A stretch of 64,000 bases of DNA from Brevinematales bacterium (GCA_013177995.1 JABLXN010000001.1:62001-126000); one strand, 5' to 3'. Shown: positions 24,969 through 34,642, counted from the first letter of the stretch. Notes: generated from the sequence alone by a model not told the origin. Program-made: numbers and translations.

Positions 24969-27929
24969 TCAACAACCCTCCTCAGCATAGGGAAAAGACA
25001 CCACCACTTTTGTTCCTCCCTCTGAGAAAAAGGCACACTTCCCCTCTAACTGGGCGGCCAACATCTCAATCAACTGAAGCCCAAATCCCTTCTCTTTCTT
25101 CTCCATGGAAAACCCAACCCCATCATCCTGAATACTCAGCGTAACCATACCCTCTTTCTTTTCAAGCCTCACCTCAATACTTCCCCTCTCCCTCCCCTGA
25201 AAGGCATACTTAGCGGCATTGGTGATCAGTTCATTGACAATAATCCCCAACGGGAAAAGCCTTTTCACATCAAGGGAAAAATCCTCTATGGCCACTGAGA
25301 GGGCTATCCTCCCCCTACCGGGAAAGATACTGAGAATAGCCTCTAAAAGCTCCTCGAGATACGGCTTGACCGACAGGGTACTTGAATCAGGGACAAGAAG
25401 GAGCTTATCATACATCACCCTCATACTCTCCACGCGACTGATGGCATCCTGAAGGATAGACTTCGCTTCAGGATTTGTTACGGCATCCTCCTGAATCCTG
25501 AGAAGACTCATAATAGACGTAATATTGTTCTTGATACGATGATGGGCCTCTCTCAAGATGAGTTCCTTCTCCTGGATTTGACGCCTGAGTTCCTCTTCTG
25601 CCCGCTTCTCCTCTGTCACATCCTCAAAAACCCCCTCAATCCAGCCCTTCTCAGGATAGAGACGGGCCGAATACCGTGCCCAGAAGGTGGTCCCATCCTT
25701 TTTTCTGTAAAGAACCTCATAATTTTTCACTTCACCTGTCTTTTGAATTATCTCAAGCATCCTCTGCCTGACGGAGATATCCACATAGTTTTGAGAAGAG
25801 ACCAACTTTCCAACCACGTCCTCTCGTTTTTCATACCCGAAGAGTTTCGCAAGCTGGTCATTGCACTCCAAAATAAGCCCATCAGAAATACGAGAACGAA
25901 AGAGTCCCACCGGAGAATTCTGGAAAAGATTGCGATAGGTTTCCTCACTCTCCTTGAGTCTCTCCTCCATCTCCTTTTTGTCGGTAATATCCCTCACCAC
26001 TCCTAACACCCGTTTCTCATCTATTTTTGAATGGCGTGCCTCAAAGAAGCGATTTTTTCCTCCAACGAAAAGACTATACGAAAAAAGCGAAACCTCCCCC
26101 TTCTCAAGGGCGTGCTGTATCGCCTGCATTGACTGAGAAGCTATCTCTGGTGGAAGCACCTCGGTAACCTTTTTGCCAAGAAAATTTTCCGGGGAAGTAT
26201 AAAGGGCTGTTTTCTCAGAAGCACGGAAGTCTAAAATCCTCCCCTCGCCATCGAGAATAAAAAGGATATCCGGAAGCGCGGCAAGAAGAGCCTCCCTCTC
26301 CTCAAGAGCATCGTGAAGTCGCTTTTCCACCAACTTCCTATCCGTGATATCCATCACAGAGAGAAGCCCTGCGGGTTCTCCCCCAACAAGAAGCCCTGTC
26401 CCATAGACCAATGCCCAGTGAATAGAGCCGTCTTTGTGAATCACCCGTACCTCATAGGTTCGGGGAGTCCTATCCCCGTGCTGACGACGACGCCCCAACT
26501 CCAGGGCCATCTTCTTGTCCTCGGGATGCACAATATCCCAGAAATTCATCTGAAGAATCTCTTCCCGACTATACCCGGAGATAACCTCCGCCGCCCGATT
26601 GGCATAAATCCATTTGTCATGCTGATAAATCAGAATGGCAATCGGTGTCGATTCGGCCAAATTGCGAAACCGATCCTCACTCTCTACAATTTTTTCCTGA
26701 GCCTGTTTAGTTTCAGTAATATCCCTCATAATGGTACAGAGAAGAGACTCCTCTCCACTCTGAACCCTGAAGGAAAGTGTCTGTACAAAACGTATCACCC
26801 CATCAAGCCTGGCTATCTTCTGTTCACGAAGATTCCCTTCCCAGCCTGTTTCATGTCCGTACACAAGCTGCATAAAACCATCTTTCAACTGATGATAGAG
26901 AGAAGGGCTTTTCATCTCCTCTGGCACTACCTGTACCATCACTTCCCAGATATACTTGCCCAAAGCCTCTTCCCTTGCAATCCCGGTAATCTCAGCCATC
27001 TTGTTGTTCCACTCCACCACCTTTCCATCAGATGAAAAAAGCCCTATCCCATCAAAAGACTGGCTGACAATGGCCTCATAGCGATTTTTGCTCTCAAGAA
27101 GGGCCTGTTCAGCCCGCTTCCGATCCGAAATATCCGTATGCGTCCCCAAAAAACGAATAGGCTTCCCCCCCTCATCCCTCTCGACAATATATCCCCTGGC
27201 CAAAATCCACTGCCAGGAGTTATCCTTTCGCCGGAAACGGAACTCAAGAACAAATCTCTCCGTTTCTCCACGGAGATGTTTCTCCACCTCCTGTTGAACC
27301 CGCTGCGTGTCATCTGGGTGAACCCGGGAAAAAAACTCCTCCGGACGATGGGGAAACTCATCCACCTCATACCCGGACATGGTATAATAGCGTGGGGAAT
27401 AATATACCTCATTGGTGAGAAGATTCCAGTCCCAGATACCATCGTTAACGGCAATCATGGTTTTGGAGAGTCTATCCTCATTTATCCGAAGCCGCTCTGT
27501 GATGACCTCCAGCTCCTTCGCCCTCTCACGCTCCCGCTGGCGGGACTCAAAAAGTCGAAGAGCCATCTTGATAGACGTGTGAAGAACCATAATCCCCGAA
27601 CTCTTCACCACATAGCCATAGGAGGTAATTGCCTCTGTCTTTTCTACGACCTCAGGTTCTACATGAGAAGAGAGAAAAACCACCGGAATCTCTCGTTTAG
27701 CAAGGATCTCTTTGGCTACCACCGTCCCATCCCTCCCCTGGCCAAGGTCAATATCCATGAGAATCAGATCAAGGGGATCCAGCGTGGTAGCTTTGGTGAT
27801 AGCCTCCTCTGCATGGGAAGCAATCTCCACCTCATACCCAAAACGCTCAAGCTCCTTTTTTTGAGCAAGAGCAATAATCCCCTCATCCTCCACCAGAAGA
27901 AGCCGAACCTGTCTTGATTTATTCTCCAT
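24969..27929 (-). CDS. Receiver-multi-PAS hybrid histidine kinase (HisKA_2 type)
   Basis: 986 aa, cytoplasmic. Order: receiver domain 8-125 (phosphoacceptor Asp59 in LILMDIDLG), then five PAS domains (about 160-275 with NEVYYSPRYYTMSGYE, 290-410, 420-540, 550-660, 670-790), HisKA_2 dimerisation helix with phospho-His in REAHHRIKNNITSI, and HATPase_c (NELITNAAKYAF, DDGVGF, GFGLQLI). The start at 27929 is forced, because an ATG at 27962 falls inside the -10 box. No response regulator gene is adjacent, so it is an orphan sensor; ligands unknown. Confidence 0.9.
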   Translation of the reverse strand: MENKSRQVRLLLVEDEGIIALAQKKELERFGYEVEIASHAEEAITKATTLDPLDLILMDIDLGQGRDGTVVAKEILAKREIPVVFLSSHVEPEVVEKTEAITSYGYVVKSSGIMVLHTSIKMALRLFESRQRERERAKELEVITERLRINEDRLSKTMIAVNDGIWDWNLLTNEVYYSPRYYTMSGYEVDEFPHRPEEFFSRVHPDDTQRVQQEVEKHLRGETERFVLEFRFRRKDNSWQWILARGYIVERDEGGKPIRFLGTHTDISDRKRAEQALLESKNRYEAIVSQSFDGIGLFSSDGKVVEWNNKMAEITGIAREEALGKYIWEVMVQVVPEEMKSPSLYHQLKDGFMQLVYGHETGWEGNLREQKIARLDGVIRFVQTLSFRVQSGEESLLCTIMRDITETKQAQEKIVESEDRFRNLAESTPIAILIYQHDKWIYANRAAEVISGYSREEILQMNFWDIVHPEDKKMALELGRRRQHGDRTPRTYEVRVIHKDGSIHWALVYGTGLLVGGEPAGLLSVMDITDRKLVEKRLHDALEEREALLAALPDILFILDGEGRILDFRASEKTALYTSPENFLGKKVTEVLPPEIASQSMQAIQHALEKGEVSLFSYSLFVGGKNRFFEARHSKIDEKRVLGVVRDITDKKEMEERLKESEETYRNLFQNSPVGLFRSRISDGLILECNDQLAKLFGYEKREDVVGKLVSSQNYVDISVRQRMLEIIQKTGEVKNYEVLYRKKDGTTFWARYSARLYPEKGWIEGVFEDVTEEKRAEEELRRQIQEKELILREAHHRIKNNITSIMSLLRIQEDAVTNPEAKSILQDAISRVESMRVMYDKLLLVPDSSTLSVKPYLEELLEAILSIFPGRGRIALSVAIEDFSLDVKRLFPLGIIVNELITNAAKYAFQGRERGSIEVRLEKKEGMVTLSIQDDGVGFSMEKKEKGFGLQLIEMLAAQLEGKCAFFSEGGTKVVVSFPYAEEGC

Positions 27930-27960
27930 CCCACCCCCATTGATACTTTTAGCTACCTTC

Positions 27961-27988
27961 ATTATAGCAGGAAAAAAGAAAAAGTCAA
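27961..27988 (-). promoter_or_regulatory. Promoter of the hybrid kinase gene
   Basis: Minus strand: TTGACT (27988-27983), 16-bp spacer, TATAAT (27966-27961). It lies immediately next to the lepB terminator. Confidence 0.7.
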
Positions 27989-27989
27989 T

Positions 27990-28025
27990 AAAAAAACAAG
28001 CCCATGGTCAAAATCAACCATGGGC
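27990..28025 (-). terminator. Rho-independent terminator of the aspS-lepB operon
   Basis: Perfect 9-bp stem GCCCATGGT / ACCATGGGC (28000-28008, 28017-28025) with an 8-nt loop, followed on the minus strand by TTGTTTTTTT. About 30 bases after the lepB stop. Confidence 0.88.
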
Positions 28026-28056
28026 CAAGTGTCTCTCATTTTCCTTGGGAAAATCC

Positions 28057-29106
28057 TCACATCTCTCGATTCACAATCGAACGAGCCGACTCATTGAAGT
28101 TCCATACCCCTATACGAGTGAAGGGAAAATACCTGAGAAGTGGCTGTCCAAAGATGTTTCTTCTTGGGACAAGTCCAAAATACCGCCCATCCTCACTCAG
28201 ATCACGATTATCCCCCATACAGAGATAGTAGTCATCACGAACCACCCACTTAGTGAGTTCCACTCCCTTCAGGTAGAATTGACCATTTTTGATATCCACT
28301 TTCTCTTTTGATTCTCTCTCTACGAGAAGACGATAGAGATACTTTTCATAGCCCTTCGTTTTTGTGAGATCCAGAATATCTCCCTTGCGTGGGATATACA
28401 CCTCAGGAAAATACCAGAGAAGAAGAGCCCTATACCCATCAAAATTGGTTACCACCCCATCATCCCCAAGGAGTTTCATGGCCTCAGGATACGATGGCAC
28501 ATTGAAAAGAAAATACCTACCCACTAAATGCTGAACAATCCGCTTTTTCCCCTCCACGTTTTCTTCATATACATTGAAATCATAATACGAAGTCTCCTTA
28601 TGGGGACCCATCACCTTCTCATTTTTCATCACCACAAAGGTGGTAGGGACAGGGGTTCCATTCACGACCAGATGGGCATTACTCATGGCAATCCTATCTC
28701 CTGGTTCACCCACCACACGCTTCACAAGATTCTTGGGATTATCATAGGTATTGTCAATATTGATGAGAGACAAACTGAAAAGCGAAACCACCTCTCCCCA
28801 GATACCTGGTGAATTCCATGCTGGGGAGATAAACACCACAATATCATTGCGTTTGGGATTGCGAAGACCAGGAATCTTCCCGTGAAGAAGAGGAACATAC
28901 GATCCCATACCCAATTTGGACACCATAAAGATATCACCAACTAACAAATTGGGTACCATGGACTGGGTGGGAATCTGATAGGCTTCCAGAAGAAAAATCC
29001 GGAGAATAAGAACAATCACATAAGCTTCCGCAATCTCTTTTAGATTATAGAGAACCTTTTCCTTGAATGTTTGCGGCTTTGGTTTTTCTTTCTTTTTCCC
29101 AAACAT
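28057..29106 (-). CDS. lepB: Signal peptidase I
   Basis: 349 aa, longer than the E. coli enzyme core. One N-terminal membrane segment (EAYVIVLILRIFLLEAY), catalytic Ser49 in IPTQSMVPNL, catalytic Lys129 in NLVKRVVGEPGDR, and box E GDNRDLSEDGRYFGLV. It removes signal peptides from exported proteins on the outer face of the inner membrane. Last gene of the aspS operon, three bases after ispF. Confidence 0.95.
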   Translation of the reverse strand: MFGKKKEKPKPQTFKEKVLYNLKEIAEAYVIVLILRIFLLEAYQIPTQSMVPNLLVGDIFMVSKLGMGSYVPLLHGKIPGLRNPKRNDIVVFISPAWNSPGIWGEVVSLFSLSLINIDNTYDNPKNLVKRVVGEPGDRIAMSNAHLVVNGTPVPTTFVVMKNEKVMGPHKETSYYDFNVYEENVEGKKRIVQHLVGRYFLFNVPSYPEAMKLLGDDGVVTNFDGYRALLLWYFPEVYIPRKGDILDLTKTKGYEKYLYRLLVERESKEKVDIKNGQFYLKGVELTKWVVRDDYYLCMGDNRDLSEDGRYFGLVPRRNIFGQPLLRYFPFTRIGVWNFNESARSIVNREM

Positions 29107-29109
29107 AGA

Positions 29110-29586
29110 CTACTCCTTCTGTCTCTCTTCTTTTTCTAAAAGAACCACCACATGACACACAATCCGATCAAGAGCTGTATGCTCTGATGTCTTGGCCTTG
29201 AGACTCACCGCATCCACCAGTATATCAAGGGCCTGGGCTATATTCTGCCGAATGCTCTCTCTGTACGGAGAGAGTTTTGGACTATCGAGGATGATCACCA
29301 TATCGATATTGTGGATTTTGACACCCTCAAGTATCCTTTCCTTCACCTCACGAAGAAGATCAAGGCTCCTTATCCCCCTGTAGCGCTCATCCGTATCAGG
29401 AAAAAGCGTTCCCACATCGGTATGGGCAAAAGGTCCAACAAGCGCGTCAATGAGGGCATGGACAAGTACATCCCCATCCGAATGAGCCACACAGCCCACG
29501 GGAGATTCAATACGCACTCCCCCGATCCACAGAGGAAGCCCTCGTGCCAGACGATGGAGATCGTAGCCAAGCCCCACCCGAAGCAT
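29110..29586 (-). CDS. ispF: 2-C-methyl-D-erythritol 2,4-cyclodiphosphate synthase
   Basis: 158 aa, full length. Metal ligands Asp9 and His11 in GLGYDLHRL and His43 in DVLVHALIDAL; AHSDGD and the C-terminal KAKTSEHTALDR are also conserved. Fifth step of the MEP isoprenoid pathway, so isoprenoids are made by that route here. Its ATG directly follows the TAG of the PIN/TRAM gene. Confidence 0.97.
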   Translation of the reverse strand: MLRVGLGYDLHRLARGLPLWIGGVRIESPVGCVAHSDGDVLVHALIDALVGPFAHTDVGTLFPDTDERYRGIRSLDLLREVKERILEGVKIHNIDMVIILDSPKLSPYRESIRQNIAQALDILVDAVSLKAKTSEHTALDRIVCHVVVLLEKEERQKE

Positions 29587-30576
29587 CTATTTTTTCACCT
29601 CTGTAAACACAATCCGCCCGGCTGATGTCTGGAGCACACTGGTGACCTTCACAAGAATGCGCCGTCCAATATAGGACTGACCGTTTGCCACCACCACCAT
29701 CGTCCCATCAGGAAGATACCCGACTCCCTGGTTATTTTCCTTGCCTTCTTTGAGCACATCGAGTTCAAACTCCTCCCCCGGCAAAAAGACCATTTTGAGC
29801 GCATTGGCAAGGTCATTGATGTTGAGGATACGTACATCATCTAACTTGGCAATCTTGTTGAGGTTATAATCATTGGTGACAATATTTGCCCGAAGCTCCT
29901 TGGCAAGGGCAATGAGTTTCATATCCACACCACGAATCTCAGGAAAATCCTTTGAGATAATACGAAGATCAATAGTGGAATTCTCTTTGAGTTTATTGAG
30001 GATATCAAGCCCTCTTCTTGCCCGACTCCGCTTGATAGGATCCCTCGAATCAGCCAAAGCCTGAATCTCATTGAGCACAAACTTGGGGATAATCACCACA
30101 CCAGAGATAAACCCTGTCTCGGCCACATCAGCAATACGCCCATCAATAATAACACTGGTATCAAGAATCTTGAGATCCTGACACGTTTTTTCCTCTGTCT
30201 CAATCCCAAGTCCCCCAAGGGAAAACCTCTTCATCGTATAGGAAAAGAAAAACCCGAGATACATCAAAAGAGCCGAAAAATAAAACTGATACGCCTGGGG
30301 AAGGGTCAAAAGAACCATTTGATTCACCACATTCCACGCCAGTTGGGCTACAAAATAACCCAAAATAAGTCCCCCAAAAGCCAACAAAATATTCCCCCGC
30401 TTTGAAGACCACCACCATTCAAGAAACCAGAGAAGTCCAATAGCAAGGGCCGCAAACACAAACGTCATCCACTGCTTGAACAAAAGAAAATGAATGACCG
30501 CCAAACCAACAAAAACTAAACTCGCCACCACTCGACGAAGAATATTCATACTTCGCCTACTCCTTTCACGTGCCAT
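29587..30576 (-). CDS. Membrane PIN-TRAM domain protein (YacL family)
   Basis: 329 aa. Four N-terminal transmembrane helices (about residues 10-115), then a PIN nuclease domain starting LKILDTSVIIDGRIADVAETG with acidic residues also at IPKFVLNEIQALAD and RANIVTNDYNLNKIA, and a C-terminal TRAM RNA-binding domain (QGVGYLPDGTMVVVANG...RILVKVTSVLQT). YacL-type proteins are putative membrane-bound ribonucleases. Neighbouring ispF is a common arrangement. Start taken at 30576 with AAGGAG seven to eight bases upstream; an internal ATG at 30549 is also possible. Confidence 0.88.
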   Translation of the reverse strand: MARERSRRSMNILRRVVASLVFVGLAVIHFLLFKQWMTFVFAALAIGLLWFLEWWWSSKRGNILLAFGGLILGYFVAQLAWNVVNQMVLLTLPQAYQFYFSALLMYLGFFFSYTMKRFSLGGLGIETEEKTCQDLKILDTSVIIDGRIADVAETGFISGVVIIPKFVLNEIQALADSRDPIKRSRARRGLDILNKLKENSTIDLRIISKDFPEIRGVDMKLIALAKELRANIVTNDYNLNKIAKLDDVRILNINDLANALKMVFLPGEEFELDVLKEGKENNQGVGYLPDGTMVVVANGQSYIGRRILVKVTSVLQTSAGRIVFTEVKK

Positions 30577-30596
30577 AAAAAAACTCCTTTTGCTGT

Positions 30597-32387
30597 TTAT
30601 TTATTCGCTTTATACTCCACTACCTTGATCCCCAACTCCTCAAGCTGCTTCGGAGTCACCTCCGAAGGAGAATCACACATGAGATCCGTTCCCTTCTGTG
30701 TTTTCGGAAAGGCAATCACATCACGAATATTGGAAAGTCCCTGGAATTCCATCACCATACGGTCAAGCCCAAAGGCAAGCCCCCCATGAGGTGGAGCCCC
30801 AAACTCAAGCGCATCCAGAAGAAATCCAAACTTCTCCCTGGCCTCAGTCGGAGAAATCTTCAGAAGTTCAAAGATCTTTGCCTGGAGCTGCATATCATGG
30901 ATACGGATGGACCCTCCACCAAGTTCAATACCATTGAGCACAAGGTCATACGCATCAGAACGGACCTTGAGAGGATCCGTGTCTAACAGGGACATATCCT
31001 CAAGCTTCGGTGCTGTAAAGGGATGATGTACCGAATCATAGCGATTCTCTTCCTCATTCCATTCAAAGAGAGGAAAATCCACCACCCAGAGAAACTTCAG
31101 TTCTCCCTTCTTGCGAAGCCCAAACCTCTCCCCAAGATGAAGACGCAGGTTAGCCATGCTATCATAAACCACCTTTTTCTTGATATCGCCCACAAAGAGA
31201 AGGGTGTAGTTTTCTTTTGCTCCTGTTACTTCTAAAAGCTTTTTCTGGATAGGTTCAGAAAAATATTTCACAATATTCGACTCGAGTTTTCCATCCTTGA
31301 CCCTCATCCAGGCCATACCCTTGGCGCCATATTTACCCACAAAAGCAATGAGATCGTCAAGGTCTTTTCTGGAGAGCCTATCCCCATCGGGCACAGGAAG
31401 ACACTTGATCATCCCTCCCTTTTCTGCCACACTTCTAAAGACACTGAATTCACTTTCCTTCACCACCTCTGTCACATCGACAAGTTCCATTCCAAAACGA
31501 ATATCAGGGCGATCAATGCCGTATTTTTCCATAGCCTCCTGATACGTCATCTGAGGAAAGGGAAGACTCACCTTAATCCCATAATTTTCCTCAAGGACCT
31601 TTGCCACCATCTGCTCCATGAGGCTCATGATATCTTCCTGACGAACAAAGGACATCTCGATATCAATCTGGGTAAATTCTGGCTGGCGATCGGCCCTGAG
31701 GTCCTCATCACGAAAACATCGGGCAATCTGGTAGTATCTCTCAATTCCCCCTACCATGAGGAGCTGTTTGAAGATCTGAGGAGACTGCGGAAGGGCATAA
31801 AACTTCCCATGGGAGAGACGAGAAGGAACAAGAAAATCTCGAGCTCCCTCGGGAGTGGACTTATTGAGAATAGGGGTTTCAACCTCTAAAAAGCCATGCT
31901 CATCCAAAAACCGCCGAACCGTCTGGGTAATCTTATGTCGTTTGTAGAGGTTATCATACATAGCGGGGCGGCGAATATCAAGATAACGGTACTTCAGCCT
32001 CACCTCCTCACTCACATCCTCCTGATCCATCTGAAAAGGAGGGGTTTTCGAACGATTGAGAAAATCGATGCGATCTATCTTTACTTCGTAGGCCCCTGTT
32101 TTGAGCTTGGGGTTCACATTCTCGGGCGAGCGATTCTGAACTACCCCGCTCACAGAAATCACATCCTCATGACGGGCTTTCTTGGCCGTCTCGTGGGCCT
32201 CAGGGTTGGTCTGGGGATCAAAAACAAGCTGGACAATCCCACTCCTATCTCGAAGGTCAATAAACATGAGACCCCCATGGTCTCGATAGTTCTGTACCCA
32301 TCCTGTGAGGGTCACGCGCTTGTTTACTAAAGCGGTCTCACAAATCTCTCCGCAAAAATGAGTGCGTTGCTGATCCTGACGAATCAT
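30597..32387 (-). CDS. aspS: Aspartyl-tRNA synthetase
   Basis: 596 aa, bacterial-type class IIb enzyme. N-terminal OB fold (RVTLTGWVQNYRDHGGLMFIDLRDRSG), motif 2 around ARCFRDEDLRADRQPEFTQ, GAD insertion domain, and motif 3 GLAFGLDRMVM. It charges tRNA-Asp, or tRNA-Asn as well if it is non-discriminating, which cannot be decided here. First gene of a four-gene operon, with its own promoter and GGAGG ribosome site. Confidence 0.97.
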   Translation of the reverse strand: MIRQDQQRTHFCGEICETALVNKRVTLTGWVQNYRDHGGLMFIDLRDRSGIVQLVFDPQTNPEAHETAKKARHEDVISVSGVVQNRSPENVNPKLKTGAYEVKIDRIDFLNRSKTPPFQMDQEDVSEEVRLKYRYLDIRRPAMYDNLYKRHKITQTVRRFLDEHGFLEVETPILNKSTPEGARDFLVPSRLSHGKFYALPQSPQIFKQLLMVGGIERYYQIARCFRDEDLRADRQPEFTQIDIEMSFVRQEDIMSLMEQMVAKVLEENYGIKVSLPFPQMTYQEAMEKYGIDRPDIRFGMELVDVTEVVKESEFSVFRSVAEKGGMIKCLPVPDGDRLSRKDLDDLIAFVGKYGAKGMAWMRVKDGKLESNIVKYFSEPIQKKLLEVTGAKENYTLLFVGDIKKKVVYDSMANLRLHLGERFGLRKKGELKFLWVVDFPLFEWNEEENRYDSVHHPFTAPKLEDMSLLDTDPLKVRSDAYDLVLNGIELGGGSIRIHDMQLQAKIFELLKISPTEAREKFGFLLDALEFGAPPHGGLAFGLDRMVMEFQGLSNIRDVIAFPKTQKGTDLMCDSPSEVTPKQLEELGIKVVEYKANK

Positions 32388-32431
32388 AAAGCCTCCAGTA
32401 CGTTCTCTTTTCTTTCCTTTTGAAGTATGTT

Positions 32432-32460
32432 ATTGTAAAGCCAAAGGGAGTTTTTTGCAA
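32432..32460 (-). promoter_or_regulatory. Promoter of the aspS operon
   Basis: Minus strand: TTGCAA (32460-32455), 17-bp spacer, TACAAT (32437-32432). It lies back to back with the trpR-like promoter. Confidence 0.65.
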
Positions 32461-32487
32461 GAGTTTGAAAGCCCTCACTTTCTTCAC

Positions 32488-32517
32488 TTGACAAAAACGC
32501 TCTCTTCACCATACAAT
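32488..32517 (+). promoter_or_regulatory. Promoter of the TrpR-like gene
   Basis: Consensus TTGACA (32488-32493), 18-bp spacer, TACAAT (32512-32517). The predicted start of transcription, six to seven bases on, coincides with the ATG at 32524. Confidence 0.7.
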
Positions 32518-32523
32518 AAGAGC

Positions 32524-32784
32524 ATGGAAAAGGATTTGATTCAGGTCCTCTGCGAGATTACCGATTCAGAGACAATGCACAAGTTTCTGTCTGAGATTCT
32601 CACCCCAGCTGAGAAAAAAGACCTCACCCTGCGCTGGGAACTTCTCAAGAGACTCGCCGAAGGAAAATCTCAGCGAACTGTTGCTTCCGAACTTCATATC
32701 AGTCTCTGCAAAATCACCCGTGGAGCCAAGATTCTCAAAGACCCCTCGTCTTTTTGCGCTCAGGCTCTCAAGAAAGGACGCTAA
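32524..32784 (+). CDS. TrpR/YerC-family transcriptional repressor
   Basis: 86 aa from 32524. EILTPAEKKDLTLRWELLKRLAEGKSQRTVASELHISLCKITRGAKIL is the whole TrpR-type helix-turn-helix region, including the dimer helices. TrpR binds DNA with L-tryptophan as corepressor; YerC-type relatives have other roles. No trp gene is nearby. There is no Shine-Dalgarno sequence, and the promoter places the RNA start at the ATG, so translation is probably leaderless; a longer frame from 32455 would cross the promoter. Confidence 0.8.
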   Translation: MEKDLIQVLCEITDSETMHKFLSEILTPAEKKDLTLRWELLKRLAEGKSQRTVASELHISLCKITRGAKILKDPSSFCAQALKKGR

Positions 32785-32785
32785 C

Positions 32786-33097
32786 ATGCAAAAACCTCCC
32801 TCTCTTCGCGAAGCGGCGGCTATCCTTGAACTTCCCGAAAACTTCTCCGTTGAAGAACTTCAACAGTCCTATAGATCGCTTCTCAAACGTTACCATCCCG
32901 ACCACTGCCATGAACTTCCCGTTTTTTGTGAAGAAAAAACCCAACAAGTCATTATGGCTTATCGTTTGCTCTTTGATACTATCAAAAAATACCGCGTCTC
33001 CCTCTCTGAACTGGAGAACATCGTTCCCGGTGAATTCTGGATGAAAAGGTTTGCCTCTGATGGAGTATGGGGCAACCCCCACCCGCCCAAAAAATAA
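32786..33097 (+). CDS. J-domain-containing small protein
   Basis: 103 aa, starting one base after the TrpR-like stop with AAAGGACG as ribosome site. Residues about 12-70 are a J domain: AAAILELPENFSVEELQQSYRSLLKRYHPDH, with the invariant HPD at 37-39 that stimulates Hsp70/DnaK ATPase. There are no Gly/Phe or zinc-finger regions, so it is a type III J protein with a private client. Its tail is short and basic. Confidence 0.85.
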   Translation: MQKPPSLREAAAILELPENFSVEELQQSYRSLLKRYHPDHCHELPVFCEEKTQQVIMAYRLLFDTIKKYRVSLSELENIVPGEFWMKRFASDGVWGNPHPPKK

Positions 33098-33126
33098 AAA
33101 AACTCTCTCCTGAAGACAACCTTTTT

Positions 33127-34041
33127 TTACCTGTATTTTCCCTGCCAAAGATCATGGTCTTTCATGTACATCTCAAGCAGGTGTATATTCTGAGACTTCT
33201 CTCTTGTCCAGAGAGGAGCCACAAGACGTTTCTCTTCACAATCGCCAAAGAGTCTGTGGACAACAATAGCCGGATCAAGCCGAGTGAGGGCTTCAGCCAA
33301 CCACTGAATATACTCCTCCCGCTCTAAAAGGGAAATTCGTCCCTCCTGATACCATTTCGCAAGGAGGGTATTGGTCTCCACGTAGAGATGATGAAATTTG
33401 ATAGCCTCACACCCCCATTCCTGGACATCTTCTACCGTCTTCAAAAACACCTCTTTTGTTTCACCGGGAAGCCCCCCAATCACATGCACAAGCCTATCCA
33501 CGCCACATACTCTCAATCGAGAAAGAGCCTCACGCGAAGCCTCGACGGTATGCCCCCGATTGACAAGACGCAACGTGGCTTCACAGGTCGATTGTACGCC
33601 AAGTTCTACCGTCACCCAGATTTTTTTGGCCACAGAAGAGAGAACGTCAAGCACATCATTTCCCAAACAATCCGGCCTTGTTCCAATAAAAATCCCCACC
33701 ACCCCAGGCACAAGCACCGAGTTATACAACTCCGCTAAATACTCAGGACTCCCATAGGTATTGGTATAAGCCTGAAAATAGGCAATATACCCCCCCTGAA
33801 ATCCCCTCTTCTCCCAGAAATGGATCCGTGAAAGAAGCTGCTCTCGTGGAGAAACAAGGGGATTCACGTAAGACGCCCTCGCTCCATGTTCCCCACAATA
33901 CACACAACCGCCATAGGAAAGGGTCCCATCCCTATTGGGACAGGTAAACCCTGCATCAAGGGCAATCCTTTTCACAGGAAAACCAAACCGCTTGAGAAGA
34001 TATCCCTTAAGAGCATGATAAGGCCGACCATCCCACCTCAT
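33127..34041 (-). CDS. Radical SAM protein, TIGR01212/YhcC family
   Basis: 304 aa from 34041, where ATGA overlaps the methyltransferase stop. The YhcC-type cluster motif CPNRDGTLSYGGCVYC has cysteines spaced for a 4Fe-4S cluster, preceded by FGFPVKRIALDAGFT; later motifs GTRPDC, VELGVQST and HVIGGLPGETKE are typical. The reaction of this family is not established here. It converges with the J-domain gene. Confidence 0.88.
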   Translation of the reverse strand: MRWDGRPYHALKGYLLKRFGFPVKRIALDAGFTCPNRDGTLSYGGCVYCGEHGARASYVNPLVSPREQLLSRIHFWEKRGFQGGYIAYFQAYTNTYGSPEYLAELYNSVLVPGVVGIFIGTRPDCLGNDVLDVLSSVAKKIWVTVELGVQSTCEATLRLVNRGHTVEASREALSRLRVCGVDRLVHVIGGLPGETKEVFLKTVEDVQEWGCEAIKFHHLYVETNTLLAKWYQEGRISLLEREEYIQWLAEALTRLDPAIVVHRLFGDCEEKRLVAPLWTREKSQNIHLLEMYMKDHDLWQGKYR

Positions 34042-34640
34042 ACCTTTTGCCCCACCAAAATCCCATCTTCCCACGAAAAAGCAAACACCCGATAATGAGA
34101 CGAAGAAAGCATCGCCTCATAAAAATCCTCAAGGGCCTTTTCCGCCGGCAGGGGATTTTCTCTCTCCTGATGAAGATGCTTCCCCAAAAGATTATCCACC
34201 ACCAGAAGCCCCCCACAAGAAAGACGGTCAGTAATCAAGGGCAAAAGTTGCGGATACATTCTCTTTTCCGCATCTAAAAAGACCATGTCAAACGTTTCCC
34301 CACAGTTTTTCAAAAACTCTTCAGCGTCCCCGTACACCACCTCAACCGGCTTCTGATAAAAAAGGGCAAGAGCCTCTCTATAGCGGTTTTTGTCCCGTTC
34401 TATGGTGATAATCCTTGTCCCTTCCGGGAGATAGCGAAGAAGCCAGAGTGTCGAATACCCGCTTCCTGTGCCAATTTCAAGAAGAGAACGGGGAGAAACA
34501 AGACTCACAAGCAAACTGAGAAATTGCCCGAACTGTGGACGAACCGCCGGAATCTTTTGTTCAAGGGCTTTTTCATAGAGAATCCTGTTCTCATCCGTAT
34601 ATCCTAAGCGAACATCAGAGAGAAGCCTTTTCTCATCCAT
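34038..34640 (-). CDS. Class I SAM-dependent O-methyltransferase
   Basis: 200 aa. RSLLEIGTGSGYSTLWL is SAM motif I, RIITIERDKNRY motif II, and FDMVFLDAEKRMYPQLL with GGLLVVDNLL place it in the catechol/caffeoyl-CoA O-methyltransferase-like group that includes tRNA hydroxyuridine methyltransferase TrmR. Substrate unknown. It starts two bases after the AsmA-like gene and overlaps the radical SAM gene, so the three form an operon. Confidence 0.85.
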   Translation of the reverse strand: MDEKRLLSDVRLGYTDENRILYEKALEQKIPAVRPQFGQFLSLLVSLVSPRSLLEIGTGSGYSTLWLLRYLPEGTRIITIERDKNRYREALALFYQKPVEVVYGDAEEFLKNCGETFDMVFLDAEKRMYPQLLPLITDRLSCGGLLVVDNLLGKHLHQERENPLPAEKALEDFYEAMLSSSHYRVFAFSWEDGILVGQKV

Positions 34641-34642
34641 GG

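Noticed and set aside
27930-27962. Upstream ATG for the hybrid kinase
   Set aside because: The ATG lies within the -10 promoter box, so it cannot be in the transcript.
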